Positions 1 through 12,300 of a stretch of 64,000 nt of DNA are shown here, piece by piece (the stretch's first letter is position 1; the number at the start of each line of letters is the position of its first letter). Below the pieces are notes generated by a model, which ran no database searches, had not been told where the DNA came from, and saw only the letters and a list, made by a program, of their open reading frames with translations. The stretch lies in the NCBI GenBank assembly GCA_008921705.1, contig VFFE01007626.1:791803-855802 (forward strand), written 5' to 3'. The translations under genes and the position numbers were made by a program. This DNA is from Burhinus oedicnemus (Eukaryota > Chordata > Aves > Charadriiformes > Burhinidae).

Positions 1-3000
1 ACAAGTACATTTGCCAGCACTATTGACCAGAGACTTAGCAATGAATTTATGAGTTGGGACACTCACGCGCAACACGTGCACATGACATTATATGTGTAAT
101 TTCTGATAATAGTACCATGTAAAATTCCCCCACTAGTACTTTATTTGTTTTTAAAATGTGTAATATTACAGTGATCTAAGAGTTGCTTGTTTTGTTTTTG
201 TCTGTTTCTAAAAGTGTTGTACGGCCTAATATATGGAAATCCATCTCTCTCAGAAAGTTTTAGCTATCTTGACTTTCTAACAAGGAAAAAAATCATCCTA
301 TTGAATAAGATGTCCATTCTGTTGTAATGAAGTGCTTTGCAGCGCCATTGAAGAAGGATATAAAGCAAGAAAAGCATAAAGATAGACATGCTTTCTAGTT
401 TTTCATTTGAAAAAACTTAGTTTATCTTCCTAAGAAAAATGAATATCATATGACACATATGAAAAGCTACTGCATTTGGATAACCTCATTCAAAGTCTGT
501 GGGATGGAATAGCGTATTTTTTTCAAACAGTACACAAACTGCATATGTTCTGCAACTTCGTTGTCTTAAGTTGTGAGGTTGATTCTCAGCTAACCGGCCA
601 AGCACTCCTTCGAAATACTACAGGCAGAAACAGTCCCGCAGGAAGTGGTGTTTGTGATTCAGTAAACGGCACCTTGCCCACTGAGTCAGTGTTGAGCCAG
701 TGTCAGAATGCATTTCTAGAGTGTGGAATATAAAACTAAAGTCCTGACGACTTGTGACCACTGGGAAATTCATTGAACTATTGACGAAAATAGGGATATT
801 AACCACAACATCCCAGATTCCAGACAGGGATAATTACAACTTTCCCCTACTTACTTCATTGGGAGAACAATTCTTCTCCCTTCCTCTAAGCTTTTTCCTG
901 AACTTAGCTGGTCACCATCCTCTAGCCATGTTGGAAGGATGAGTGCCACAACTTAGACATGCAGTCTGTCTTTCTGTGGGCCTTGCTGGAAGTGCCAGGC
1001 TTGGCACCTGCAGTTTTGCAGTCCCATGACTTATCCCACTTGGAGACTGTCTTTCAGACAGACACCATCACTGTAACCAGTCTGAGCTTTTTCAGCTAGT
1101 TCAATTTTGCAACTGGAGGCATGCACTGAGGCATTTGCAGTACATTTCCTCTCAGGACTCATGACCCAGTAGATGTGTACAGTGACTCAGAACAGCCTTT
1201 TCTAAACAAAGTCTTCATTTATGGATGGAATTGAACAAACCTCAGAGAAGTTTAAACTGAAGATGCGCCACACATGATCTTTCCTACTGGCTTTCACATG
1301 TCCAGTACAGAATTGTTCTCTACTCAATAAGTTTTCTGGTTGTCTCTTCCTTTTTTTTAAAATCCCATTGTTATACAGGAAAAAAAAAATCCCAGCTTTA
1401 CAATTTAAGAAAAATAAGTCCTCAAAACAGATGTCTGATGTCTAATATCTTTCATCCACAGACGAAATTTATGTGAAGGTTTGTGGCAGCAAATTTTGGT
1501 ACCCAGATTTACAAAGTAATGCCAGAAGCTGCTGTGAAAGGTCACAGCTTCAAATCTGAAGTTTTCCAACAGGCAGTGTAGGTGCTGTGATCCTGCATGT
1601 AGTTGATGACATGCTTAGAATTGTAAATCTTTTTCATGTTTAATTGTTCACAGATTTTTTTAATAATTTTCCTGATTTTCATTTTTTGTAATTATGAAAT
1701 AATCTACCTGCATTTGGCTTAATTTTGAGAAATTTTAGTAGGACTTTTGATAATGCTTGTTTTGGACCTGCTAGTATTATTGTTAAAATCATTACTAGCT
1801 ACAAATAAATGTTCAAATTTTGTAGTAGGAAGATGTGTTTTGGACCATTTAGCTAACTCTGTAATCTGTACATAATGATTAACTGATTTCTGGAGTTATG
1901 GAACATATTAAATGTTAGGTAGCTCATTTAGCAGGTGGATGTAGGTGGAATTTGTCCACATGTGAGCACCTCCATTAATGTTGAGAATGTGTTTAAACAT
2001 TAGACGTATCTTCTTGGCAAGAAGATGCAGTTCATCAAGGGTGATGCAGTAGTTCCCATAGCAGAGAAAGGGACATAAGCATGCAAAATTCAGTTCCCTG
2101 GATGCAACAGTACCAACTCTGAGAACGTGCTGGAACTGGGCTTGGAGGTCCCTTTGTTCTTAAAGGATCATTCCATCAGAGTGAGGAGAAGGATATTACT
2201 CAATGTGAGAAACAATGGCAAGATTTCACTCTGAAATGTGATCAAGAAGTTCTCTTGGTGTCATATAAAGAACGCAGTGATCATGCACAGCACACCAATT
2301 AATCCTGGTCTTTCCCCTTCCCCTTCCTTTATCTTCCCTCCACCCTCCAAAACAAAATTTTCCACTTGATCATGAAGGAAGTGAGGGAACCTGGATGCTA
2401 CCCCAGGAGAGAAAGCTAGAGGAAGGGCTGGGTCACTTAGTCAAGCAAAGGGGAGGAGAAGGAAATGGTCAGTGAAAAATAAGGTTCTAAATACAGGGCT
2501 TTGGACTAGAAATGTGTTGAAACACTTCTAAAGAAATGAGGAAAGAGGATAATATAGGCAAAGCAATTTAATCATATGCAATTAGTAACGGGAGCTTTCA
2601 AAGCCTGTGGCCTTGTGTGAGACCAACTGCCAGCAACATAATATAGAGTGCCAGTTCTCACTATGTATTGAACCAGAAATGCCAATCATTATGAAATTCC
2701 TGATATCCCTTCACCCTACCCACATAGCAGCCTGCTTATGCTGAAGCTCACTAGTTGACCGTAACTCCATTTTGATCAGAATCCCTACTGATGCCTTCAT
2801 ATGTCATATCCTGCCTGTTGCAGCACCTTTCCTTGTGGCTTCTGTGTCCCCCTCAGATATGATAATTTAGGCTGCCTACATTCTGACAGTTTAAAAAACA
2901 TACAACAAGAAAAGAAATTGATCGCATCATATCCAGTTGCCATACTGGTGTACATTGCATGTGTGTATTAGTGTCTGTTTAAAAAACTAAGTAATTGTTG

Positions 3001-4198
3001 GCCTTTGTACTGTGCAAACATACGCTAATGCATTTCATGCTAGCCCATCCTAAATTAAGTAGGTTTTAATTCAATTTTTCAAATTTTGCTTGTTTTAAAT
3101 GTTGCTTTTAGGGTATTTCTTCAACGAGCACATTTTCTGCCTGTAGTTCTGTGAACTATAGAAGCCAAGCAACCCGTTTATGAGCATGTTGGAGTTTTGT
3201 AGGTGTATTGCTCTCACTTTGTAATGCTGAAAGGACTTACACAGTGCAGAAAATTAAAAACTTTAAGAAGCTCTTCAGTCAGAAATGCTGGTATTTTATA
3301 CCTGTATTGCCATAGTGTGCAAGCTCACAGAGTGCAGATGATGAGTTGGGCTAGTTGGCAAGAGCTGTGGGATCACAGACAGTGGAGTCCCTCTGCAAGC
3401 ACTCTGGCTTCCCAACGAATTCTACTCTTAGGGACTGGCAAAAGAGAACTGAAAAAAATAGTAACGTTGTTATTTTGAGATTTTATGACTTGACTACCTC
3501 TTTCCTAGCCATTGGAGAACTGTGAAGATAGAGATATCATGCTGAAGCAGTTACTCATTTCAAGTTGTGGGGAAGGGTTAGTAGTTGAAGACTTACTGGA
3601 GAGGTCTTACATTGCCAAGTAACTAGACAGCTCAGATCCCTCCTAACTTAAGCTTTAGGGAGATTTTTTACAGGTTATCAGTGAAAAATCATTGAGCAAA
3701 CAAAAGGCATTGTCCCTTCCTGTACTAAACCTGGTTCATGAAGAGGTTTTGTTGCCACTTCCTGCAGTCTGCAGGTTGGAGATAAAATGGCTAAGATGGG
3801 GCATTTTCGCTGCTGTTTGTGAGCACTCACTGAGTTTTGCAAGGAGATGAGTACCTGACACCACTCCTTGATGTCTGTTTACATTACTCTTCTACAACTC
3901 TTTTGCTTACAGTGGACCTCTTTGCTTTATGCAGCCTGATTGGCAAACAAAAAGAGGATGCTGTCTCACTTAACTGTAAGAGTTTTAGCCAGGGTACACA
4001 CAGCCCTGTGGGTTGAAGATTAAGAGAGATTGAAGGTCAAGCATGTCCTTTACCCAATGGTCTTTTTAGGTATGTTGGGGCAACTTCCCCATTTCCTTCA
4101 GATACATAAACAAGAACACCATGTTTAATGGCAGCAGGAAGTTTCTGTTTCTTTTACTTCCTGTGAAAGAACTTTTCTTCATTCTTTCTTTCCTGTAG
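1..4198. other. AT-rich sequence, no gene seen
   Basis: No frame here is long enough, or well enough framed by splice signals, to support a gene. The open frames near 476-733, 754-942 and 3203-3478 are of the length expected by chance and their translations have no recognisable domain. I see no transposon in the stretch. A purine/pyrimidine-biased patch lies near 2310-2350 (cttccccttcccctt) and short A runs near 1378-1390. Confidence 0.6.
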
Positions 4199-4299
4199 CA
4201 AACAAAGCCCTGCTAGCAGATTCTTCCCCAGTGGTTCACCATGGCGAGAAACAATGGTCAGTTCATTCTCTGAAAGCAGCAAATTGAGGTTGTTTGCAG
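4199..4299 (+). other. Exon-like segment (101 nt)
   Basis: The segment follows a very strong acceptor: a pyrimidine-rich tract over about 4170-4196 ending in ctgtag. It is closed by a good donor, gcag|gtacag, at 4300. One of the three frames is open across it (one leading base, 33 codons, one trailing base) and encodes a Ser-rich peptide with no recognisable domain. Splice signals and open frame are visible directly; exon status is inference. The phase does not match the exon-like segment at 5296: joining the two runs into a stop. The segment also contains an ATG in good Kozak context near 4242, but that frame stops after about ten codons. It could equally be a pseudo-exon or a non-coding RNA exon. 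Confidence 0.22.
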
Positions 4300-4485
4300 G
4301 TACAGGATAACATCATTACATTTTCACAGTTCATATCTAGCCGTGAGATTTCATTCTGAAGTGTGTGGCAGTAGGCATAGTCACCAGATGTAGACCTTTG
4401 TCATCCACATTACTTGTCATCTAGCTGAAGGTGCTCATATAGGAGGATCTTACCTCACTCTGCCTCACACATTTATTTGCCTTAA

Positions 4486-4605
4486 CTTCTGATCTGTAAA
4501 TGAAGAGGGGAAGTAAATTTTTCAAGGTCATAAACAGTCAGGGTGAAGAGTAGGATAGAGACCTGCCTTTTATTCTAGTGCTTGAATTTTAAGCCAGAAG
4601 TTTCC
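4486..4605 (+). repeat. MIR-like SINE relic
   Basis: The order of matches follows the 3' half of MIR/CORE-type SINEs: 'ctgtaaatgaag', then 'ttcaaggtcataaacagtcag', then a stretch like 'agagtaggatagagacctg' and a 'ttctagtgcttgaatt' end. The copy is heavily diverged. MIR-like SINEs are ancient and present in low number in birds. The call is by eye from recalled consensus order, not from a search. Confidence 0.5.
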
Positions 4606-5043
4606 CAAAGTGCTGCCTGAAGAGGACTGGGTTACTATTTAGTACAGGTCCTCATTCTGTTATTTCCAGCTGCCTCAAAAAAACCTCAAAACTTTTGACA
4701 CGTAGCAATGTGAAAGCATATAGAGCAGCCAAAGAAATGGAAGCAAAACTCAACCATCTCCCCTCCACCTCTTCCTCAGACTTCAGGGGAGGAGAAAAGT
4801 AATTTTCAGGCCCACTGGGTGTACGTACTCATCAGCAATTGTCAGGAGTACCACAGATAGCAAAGACAGGAAACATTAATTTTCTTGAAGCTGCTGGAAA
4901 CAACCATATCTTTAGCATTACAGACATTTATTCATATCACTTACTGCACTTTCGTACTACTTTTTTGAGTTCTTAGGAGTTGCTAAGGAGGTCATGAATG
5001 TGAATGAGAGGTAGGCATATGATGGCAGCTAAGAAAGAAAGTG

Positions 5044-5059
5044 TAGGGACGCGTCCCTA
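5044..5059. repeat. Perfect 16-base palindrome
   Basis: The sequence tagggacgcgtcccta is identical to its own reverse complement. It holds an acgcgt core with two CpGs inside AT-rich surroundings. No protein is assigned to it. Confidence 0.9.
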
Positions 5060-5295
5060 TTGAGGTGTGATTCACTCGATCAGGATATTCCTGAAGAGTT
5101 CATAATCATTTGATTGTCTGTATTTCATGGATAAAAAGTCAAATAACTTAGAATGGATCATATCAGAAGTTAAGACACGTTCATTGGCTGTAATGGAAGT
5201 TCATACAAATTTAGTTCCTTTTCATTGTCCTTGTTTTAAAATACAATGTCAGAAATTATTTTGACTCTTTTTCTCTGTTTTCTCTAACTTGGCAG

Positions 5296-5428
5296 AATTG
5301 AGCTCTGTTTCCACGTTCCATTTTTAAATGCTTACAAACATCCAGTTTCAAAACACAGGAACAATGAGTTGATAGTTTTGACCTTACAAGAAGGTGCCAG
5401 ACATCCTGAAACTTGTTCAATTTTGAAG
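5296..5428 (+). other. Exon-like segment (133 nt)
   Basis: The acceptor is textbook quality: a C/T-rich run from about 5262 to 5288 ending in ggcag at 5295. The donor is also strong, gaag|gtgagt at 5429. Of the three frames only one is open from end to end (one leading base plus 44 codons); the other two meet stops early. The encoded peptide mixes charged and hydrophobic residues (for example the run HPVSKHRNNELIV) and looks protein-like, but I do not recognise the family. Exon status is inference. No compatible neighbouring exon was found, so this may be a pseudo-exon or an exon of a non-coding transcript. Confidence 0.28.
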
Positions 5429-5767
5429 GTGAGTGGGCAGGAACAAGTTTCAGATTGTGAAGTTGTAGTCCACTTCAATTCTTTCTACTAGTAAAGTGAA
5501 TTATTTTGCCTGCATAATAAATACATTTGATTGCTTTCAAGAAAAAAGCATTACTCCTTTCACAGAAATAATTTCAGGAATGCCTTCTAAGAAAAACAAT
5601 TATTTTTGTGCAGCTGCTCACCTTGAAAAGTAGCAGAATGTTCCCCAAAGTATTATTCCACAAAGACCAAGAGCATCTGCCACACCTGGGAAAGATGTAA
5701 AGAGAAACAGTTCCACAGGAGAAGGATAGAGCTCTTCCTTCCACTGCACTGGACTGGTAGGATAGGA

Positions 5768-6161
5768 ACTAAACAGGCTGAGAGAGTTTGGGTTGTTCAG
5801 CCCAGGCTCCAGGGACACCTTATAGCAGCCTTCCAGTATCTGAAAGGGGCCTACAAGAAATCTGGAGAGGGGCTTTTTACAAGGGCGTGTAGTGATAAGA
5901 CAAGGGGCAATGGCTTCAGACTGGAAGAGGGTAGATTTAGATTAGATCTTAGGAAGAAATTCTTTACTGTGAGGGTGGTGAGGCACTGGAACAGGTTGCC
6001 CAGGGAAGCTGTGGAGGCCCCATCCCTGGAGGTGTTCAAGGCCAGGTTGGATGAGGCTTTGAGCAATCTGGTCTAGTAGGAGGTGTCCTTGCCCATGGCA
6101 AGGGGGTTGGAACTAGATGATCTTTAAGGTCCTTCCAACCTAAACCATTCTATGATTCTAT
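5768..6161 (+). mobile_element. CR1 LINE 3' fragment
   Basis: This is a 5'-truncated avian CR1 retrotransposon in the plus direction. It begins at 'aggctgagagagtttgggtt', runs through the C-terminal part of ORF2 ('gtgagggtggtgaggcactg', 'aacaggttgcccagggaagc') and ends in the 3' UTR with 'ccattctatgattctat', the diagnostic CR1 terminus. About a dozen bases are missing near 5800 compared with the usual 'cagcctggagaagagaaggc' arrangement, and the coding part is broken. Truncation at the 5' end is normal for target-primed reverse transcription. It shares most of its length with the minus-strand copies at 7504 and 50585. Confidence 0.93.
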
Positions 6162-7503
6162 TGCCAGTGGGATCTGTTTGGGAGGGAAGTGTCCTTTCTT
6201 GGAGTTCCAGACAGATCAATAAAACAGCTCTCACCTGAAAGCTCTCATCTGAAAGTAAGGTGGAGCTGGGTATTGCCACACAAGCAACAATAAATGAAAA
6301 AGGTTTATCTTTCTCATATTCATTCTAGAAGATATCTGACATGCAAGGGTCATAGGTTGAAATGACATCATGTCCTCACAGGGAAGAAATCCTGGCTTAC
6401 TCCAGAGACATGCGGAGAGAGGGCTTTCTGTAATATATTTGAAAATAATCCATGTTAATAGAATAAAAAATTTTCAAACTCTAAATCAAGGGACTTAATT
6501 TCCTGATGTTGCGTTAAAAAGCAAGGTGCACAACATATTCTATTCTATCCTACTATGGAAACTGTTTGTTTTCACCCTTCCAAATGAGCCAAAATTTGCA
6601 AAGGAATATGTTTCAGGGAATTCCAGCCATATGAATTCCTCAGTAAAATGCCCTGTGTGTTCTCACTGCTAGTCTGCAACATCTCAGAACTGACCAGTGC
6701 ATCCTGCTGCCTGACATTGCATGAGCATTTGGTGACATCAAATTTGAACCTATTCTGTGTAAACAAGAGGGGGCTGTTTAGTTTTGTTTAGTTTTAAAAG
6801 ATTTTTAAAGTATGATAAGAATACTCCAGTGAGTTGGAATAAATTCTCTGTGGAATTCAAAGTCATTTTTGGTTTATCTTGTAATCTAGAACTGATACGG
6901 ATGAGAAGTATGACTGTAAACACAGCTGAAATTAATTAAGATATCTTCTTGGTTAAAAAGTAAAGAATAAGATTTGGGCTGGGTTTTATGTTTTTTGAAA
7001 TAAAATAGTAGAAAACAAAACAATTCTTAAAATTCTTTAATTAGTAGCTGAATAACCAACGTGATCATTCAAATATAGGAAGACTGAAGCAGGTAACCTC
7101 TTAGTTATTGTGAAAAATATTAAAACAAACAGGCTTTGGAGGAAAGATATGTAGCTGTCATGCACCATGCCCAGTTCTTGCTGGATGTGACACACATTAA
7201 AAAACACGGCTTTTTAGGGCAGAACCTGAAAAGAACTAACAGTAAACATTCATTTCACAGGATGTTATTGATTTGTATGCCTTAATGTAAACTCCCTGCA
7301 AACGGTATCTGAATTTTCCTGTTTGTGGTAATCCAGATGGGAAGCACAGTTGGTGTAGGTATTCCTAAGATAGCTTTATGCTTGCTAACTTAGCTACATC
7401 TAGTAGAGCTGCATGTAGTTTTCATTGTTAGGTCTGGAGTCCCTTTTGGGCATGCAGAGCTGAAGCTGCCGCAGCTGAAGATTCATGCTTAAAGCTTCTT
7501 GGG
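6162..7503. other. Unique sequence between two CR1 copies, nothing seen
   Basis: The stretch separates a plus-strand and a minus-strand CR1 insertion. No open frame, splice pair, repeat or CpG cluster in it stands out. Confidence 0.5.
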
Positions 7504-7765
7504 ATCATAGAATCATAGAATGGTTAGAGTTGGAAGGGACCTTAAAGATCATCTAGTTCCAATCCCCCTGCCATGGGCAGGGACATCTTCCACTAGACCA
7601 GGTTGCTCAAAGCCCATCCAACCTGGCCTTGAACACCTCCAGGGATGGGGCCTCCACAGCTTCCCTGGGCAACCTGTTCCAGTGCCTCACCACCCTCACA
7701 GTAAAGAATTTCTTCCTAAGATCTAATCTAAATCTATCCTTTTTCACTTACCTGTCATCCTATCG

Positions 7766-8623
7766 CTACACTCCCTGATAAAGAGTCCCTCCCCATCTTT
7801 CCACTGCTATAAGGTCTCCCCAGAGCCTTCTCTTCTCCAGGCTGAACAATCCCAATGTTCTCAGCCTATCCTCATAGGAGAGGTCCTCCAGCCTTCTGAT
7901 CATCTTTGTGCCCCTCCTCTGGACTTGCTCCAACAGGTCCACGTCCTTCTTATGTTGGGGGCTCCAGAGCTGGATGTAGTACTCCAGGTGGGGTCTCACG
8001 AGAGTGGAGTAAAAGGGCAGAGTCACCTCCCTTGACCTGCTGGCCATGCTTCTTTTGATGCAGCTGGCTTTCTGGGGTGCAAGCACACATTGCCAGCTCA
8101 TGTTGAGCTTCTCATCAACCAACACCCCCAAGTCCTTCTCTTCTGGGCTGCTCTCAATCCCTTCATCCTCCAGCCTGTATTGATACCAGGGATTGCCCCA
8201 ACCCACGTGGAGGACCTTGCACTTGGCCTTGTTGAACTTCATGAGGTTTACATGGGGCCACTTCTCAAGCCTGTCCAGGTTCCTCTGGATGGCATCATCC
8301 CTTCTCTCCAGCATGTCAACAGCACCACACAGCTTGGTGTCGTCGGCAAATTTGCTGAGGGTGCACTCAATCCCACTGTCCATGTTGCCAACCAAGATGT
8401 TAAATAGTACTGGTCCCAGTACCAACCCCTGAGGAACACCACGTGTCACTGGTTGCCACTTGGACATTGAGCTGTTGACTTCAACTCTTTGAGTGCGGCC
8501 ATCCAGCCAATTCCTTATCCACTGAGTGGTCCATCTGTCAAATTCATCTCTCCAATTTAGAGACAAGGATGTTGCGTGGGACAGTGTCAAATACTTTGCA
8601 CAAATCCAGGTAGATGATGTCAA
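7766..8623 (-). pseudogene. CR1 ORF2 reverse transcriptase remnant
   Basis: A 285-codon open stretch on the minus strand carries the second half of the CR1 reverse transcriptase. That enzyme copies CR1 RNA into DNA at a nicked target. Visible motifs are GVPQG at residues 62-66 followed by VLGPVLFNI, the catalytic FADD box at 92-95 (8339-8350), the [12 protein letters not shown] block at about 130-141, LGVLVD at 165-170, and the C-terminal arginine-rich [20 protein letters not shown] segment at about 237-256. The first 24 or so residues are out of frame with the family: the preceding catalytic Asp region lies in another frame around 8560-8640, showing a frameshift near 8550. The end is also abnormal, because a deletion after about residue 273 leads to a premature stop. 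Endonuclease and ORF1 are missing, so this copy cannot be autonomous. Confidence 0.88.
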
Positions 8624-9345
8624 GTTGCTCTTCCCTTATCCACCCAACGCTGGTGGTAGAAGGCCACCAAATTTGTCAGACACGATTGGCCTTGAGTGAA
8701 GCCATGTTTGCTGTCACTGATCTGATCACCTCTTTATTTTCCATGTGCCTTAGCAGAGTTTCCAGGAGAACCTGCGCCATGATCTTGCCAGGCACAGAGG
8801 TGAGACCAACCAGCCTGTAGTTCCCTTGGTCTTATTTCCTTTTTAAAAATGGGGGTTATATTTCCCCTTTTCTGGTGAGCAGGAACTGCCCCGGACTGCC
8901 ATGACTTCTCAAATATGATGGATAGTAGCTTAGCAACTTATCTGCCAGTTCCCTCAAACCTGCGGGTGAATCTCATCAGGTCCCATGGACTTGCGCACCT
9001 TCAGGTTCCTTAGAACTCTGTCTTCTACAGTGGGCTGTTCCTCATTCTCCCAGTCCCTGCCTTTGCCTTCTGCAACTTGGGTGGTGTGGCTAGAGCACTT
9101 GCTGGTGAAGACTGAGGTAAAAAAGTCGTTGAGCACCACAGCCTTGTCCATACTCCAGGTGACCAGGTCTCCCATTTCCTTCTGGAGAGGGCCCATATTT
9201 TCCCTAGTCTTCCTTTTAGCACTGACAAGCCTATAGAAGGTTTTCTTGTTGCCCTTGATGCCCTGGCCAGATTTAATTCTATCAGGGCTTTAGCTTTCCT
9301 AACCTGATCCCTGGCTGCTTGGACAATTTTTCTGTATTCCTCTGT
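8624..9345 (-). pseudogene. CR1 ORF2 upstream remnant, frameshifted
   Basis: This continues the same CR1 element upstream of the 285-codon stretch. An 80-codon open run (9196-8954) corresponds to the linker and start of the reverse transcriptase, including 'NDFFTSVFT' and '[10 protein letters not shown]', the family's usual approach to the first catalytic motifs. The next block, around 8640-8830, encodes the segment with 'TDSKHGF' and 'KGRATW'-like features in shifted frames. Several frameshifts separate the blocks, so the region is dead coding sequence. The element stops near 9345, in sequence that in intact CR1 lies between endonuclease and reverse transcriptase. Confidence 0.75.
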
Positions 9346-12300
9346 CTACAGAGGGTATGTCTACACAAGTTGCAATGCCACTAGGTTGCAAACAGATTCA
9401 AAAGTGTGAACCCCACTCAAGCCTCTGTTGCACAGGCATCCAAGTTACAACCATTTCCAAGTTGCTTTTCTGTGAGCTGCACCACTGTCTCAAATCTGTA
9501 GAGTGTGTCTTGTTGATCTCCAGTTCTCCAGCACGTCTTTTATGCCAAGGCTTGCAAATAGATCCTCTGAGTAGCACTATCCTGCTGTCTGCTGAAGTGC
9601 CAACACAGTGATGCACTGATCCAGCTTTCAGGCATAAAGGTAGTGGGGCAAGTTAAGTTCTCACCTAAAGCATGTGTGTTTCCTTGTCCTATATAATTTT
9701 TGTATCTCAGTCCTGAAATTAGTCAAGCTGCATGTGCTTCTGACATTCTGTTTGCTGAGGTACATGTAACATTTTGTATTGGGGAAGTATGTAATAAAAT
9801 GGCTTGTTGACTTTATAGTGCAGGAAGCTCTTCATTAAATCAGTCACCTAGAAGAGGAAAAGCAAGGTAGTATGAGCAAAGTAGCTGAGTGATGGAGGAC
9901 TATGAATTAGTCATATTTACTGCAGGATGTTGTATTTACAGTAGGATGTGTTCCTAAGCTAGGTGTCTGTGGGTGCTGTTCTCTGTGAAATTTATGTGAA
10001 AGGTGTTGATGACTTGTCCATTTTCCTCTTGCCTCCTCTCCTGTCCTATGGACAGTTGTCTTAGCATGTTCAACTGTTTTCCCCAACTCTCTCATTGTGG
10101 GCAATCTTCCTGGACAGCCCAGAATGTTCTCGCACAAAGATACCCTTTTGCTATCAGAGGCATGCCCAGCAAAGACCATTAACCCAACTCCCCTTTCATC
10201 AACTCCCTCCGTCTCTCATGGGTTTTGCTTCCTTCCTCTCCTCAGATTGCTTGCTACTTGTAGCAATCAGGCTTGTTTATATAGATTGCTTTTCTGGTCA
10301 GCCTGCTGTGCGGAGCTGTGAATGTCACATTGTGTCACTCCACAAGGATGGGGCAAAAAGGAAGGGTATCCTTTACTTCTTTCCTAGCTGTAAGTTAAAT
10401 GCTGTTGATTTGGGTATGCATGTGAACTACGAATTTATTCACAGCAGAGACTGACTATAAGAGTGAGGGAATCACAACTTGCAAGCCTAGCAGGCACCTT
10501 TCAAGCTGTTTTTGTAAGGCCAAGCTATTATCCTCTATCAAACTATGAAAGAATTGCAGGGAAGGGGGTCAAAAAGCATGCAAGTTTGGAACAGTTAAGG
10601 TTTCCTATGTGTCTTGGTTTCCTAAGCATTTCTATCTGATGAGAATTCTGTAGACAATAACCTGTGCAGTTCTCCAAAATAGGTAGAGTGAGAACTCTTG
10701 CTGCTGTTTTATAACTGCTGAAGTAGAGGTAAAGCTCAGAAATGACAGAAATGGCTCACATTACCAGCTGGGCTGAAAATTCAGGAACACCAAAGTTTTT
10801 GGTGTAGTACCCAGTCCCCAGACAGCATTTCAGTGAGAAACCAGTATTCACAGACTGACTAAAGAAACCGTCACATTGTCCAGAGTCTTAAATTACTTAA
10901 AAGACTCAACCAAAACTTGTCATTAAAAGTATATAAACAGCTTACCTTTTTGACTTTCAGGTGTTTGAAAAACAACTCAACCAGTTATATTTGCAAGTTC
11001 CTGCTTATTGTTTCCCATGGGCAAAGACGTAGCCCAGGGATGTGCAATCTTGACAGTTGACATTATTGTTGAAAAGATACTGTGGCAGTACCAGATACTG
11101 TGCCTGTCACACTGTGTTTTAAAAGTAAACTATTCAGGGCATTATAGGAAGAGAGCAGCATTGCATTTTTGTTACTAATGTATGAATGTTACTGAAATAA
11201 TTTGAAAAATTTCTAGAAAAATGGTAAACATCTTCCACTGTGATGAAGTGGCTCAGTATCGGACTGGTCATTGGACTGATCATTTACAAATAGTGAGTCA
11301 AAATTTGTCCCCAGCTACACCCTCACAGTTCCACTGACGTCACAGTTTGTGACCTTCAAACAGTTGTATTCATAGCTATCAATGATGCAATTAGGAAATG
11401 TAAAGATGGTGGTATTGTATGCTACCTCTACAGAATCATTAACTCTAACAGTAAAAGCTCTGATTATAAAAATACAATTAGTAGGAGGAAGCAGTACTAA
11501 CAGTCACAACCACCAGTTTTCTGTGGTGCTTTTGGTCAATAGGGGCTCCATTTATTTATTTTTTCCCTAGTGAAGATGGCCAACTATTTTCAGCCCCTTG
11601 ACATTAACTGGGAAGAAGGTCTTCCAAGTTTCAGCCTGATTTCCGGTCAATCCATTAAAAATTTCTACCACTAAAAATACAACTAAAAGTAGTATTTTAT
11701 TTGCCTTTCTCATTAAGCAAAAGTGAAAGTATTTAAATGCTTCCTAGCTAGTAAGTCAGCTCTTATTTTGCCCTTTTTAAGAACAAGAGACAAAATGAAG
11801 CCCATGTCCATAAAACTGGCATACACACTTTAAACTGGGGGTGAGACCACCTTGTTGCTTTTGCTGCTCTCAAGTGTATGTGAGGGATGGAAGGAAAGCC
11901 AATGGCAGAGACTGGTATAGCTAAGAGGATATATTCCCCTCGCTGCCAGCTGGAGCTGTCATCTCCCACACCCTGATCCTTCCTCTAGAGGCAACCACAG
12001 GAGAGCATCTGATTGCTTGCAGCTCTAGTCATTGCTCATTTCCAGTTGTGCCCTCGCAATCACCTGCTCTAGGCAACTGCCGGCATTTTACCTGTACCAA
12101 AACTGACTCCACTCAGAAATGTAAGAAAAAGTCTCCATGAAAAGTCTTAAAGTTCTCCTGAATAGTCTTAAATTTCTGTAACACATGGTCTAGACTAAAA
12201 ACCCCAATAAGCATACTACATTTGTGGGGGATACCAGCTGTAAATTGCATCTGGTATTCTGAATAGACAATAGTATGAATAAATGGTTTAGCTGCAGCAG

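Larger units (their letters stand above)
7504..9345 (-). mobile_element. CR1 LINE, long 5'-truncated copy
   Basis: This is the largest transposon in the window, about 1.84 kb on the minus strand. Its 3' terminus lies at 7504 (reverse complement of 'atcatagaatcatagaatgg'). It runs through the 3' UTR, the end of ORF2, the whole C-terminal half of the reverse transcriptase and the region just before it, and ends near 9345 in the linker between endonuclease and reverse transcriptase. ORF1 and the endonuclease are absent. A deletion near 7755-7815 removes about 35 bases relative to related copies and puts an early stop in ORF2. Similarity to consensus looks high enough for an avian-lineage insertion rather than an ancient one. 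Boundaries are by eye and good to about 10-20 bases. Confidence 0.95.

Noticed and set aside
4242..4274. ATG in good Kozak context (caccatggcg)
   Set aside because: The frame stops after about ten codons, so there is no support for a start codon.
4454..4493. A 40-base minus-strand exon candidate with good acceptor and gtaaga donor
   Set aside because: It is very short and its acceptor is made of the MIR-like relic that starts at 4486, so the signals are best explained by repeat sequence.
4199..5428. The exon-like segments at 4199 and 5296 as two exons of one coding gene
   Set aside because: Joining them in the open phase of the first runs into a stop in the second; the phases do not match.
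8090..8432. Plus-strand frames of 79-105 codons, including one at 8090-8407
   Set aside because: They are antisense shadows of the CR1 reverse transcriptase.
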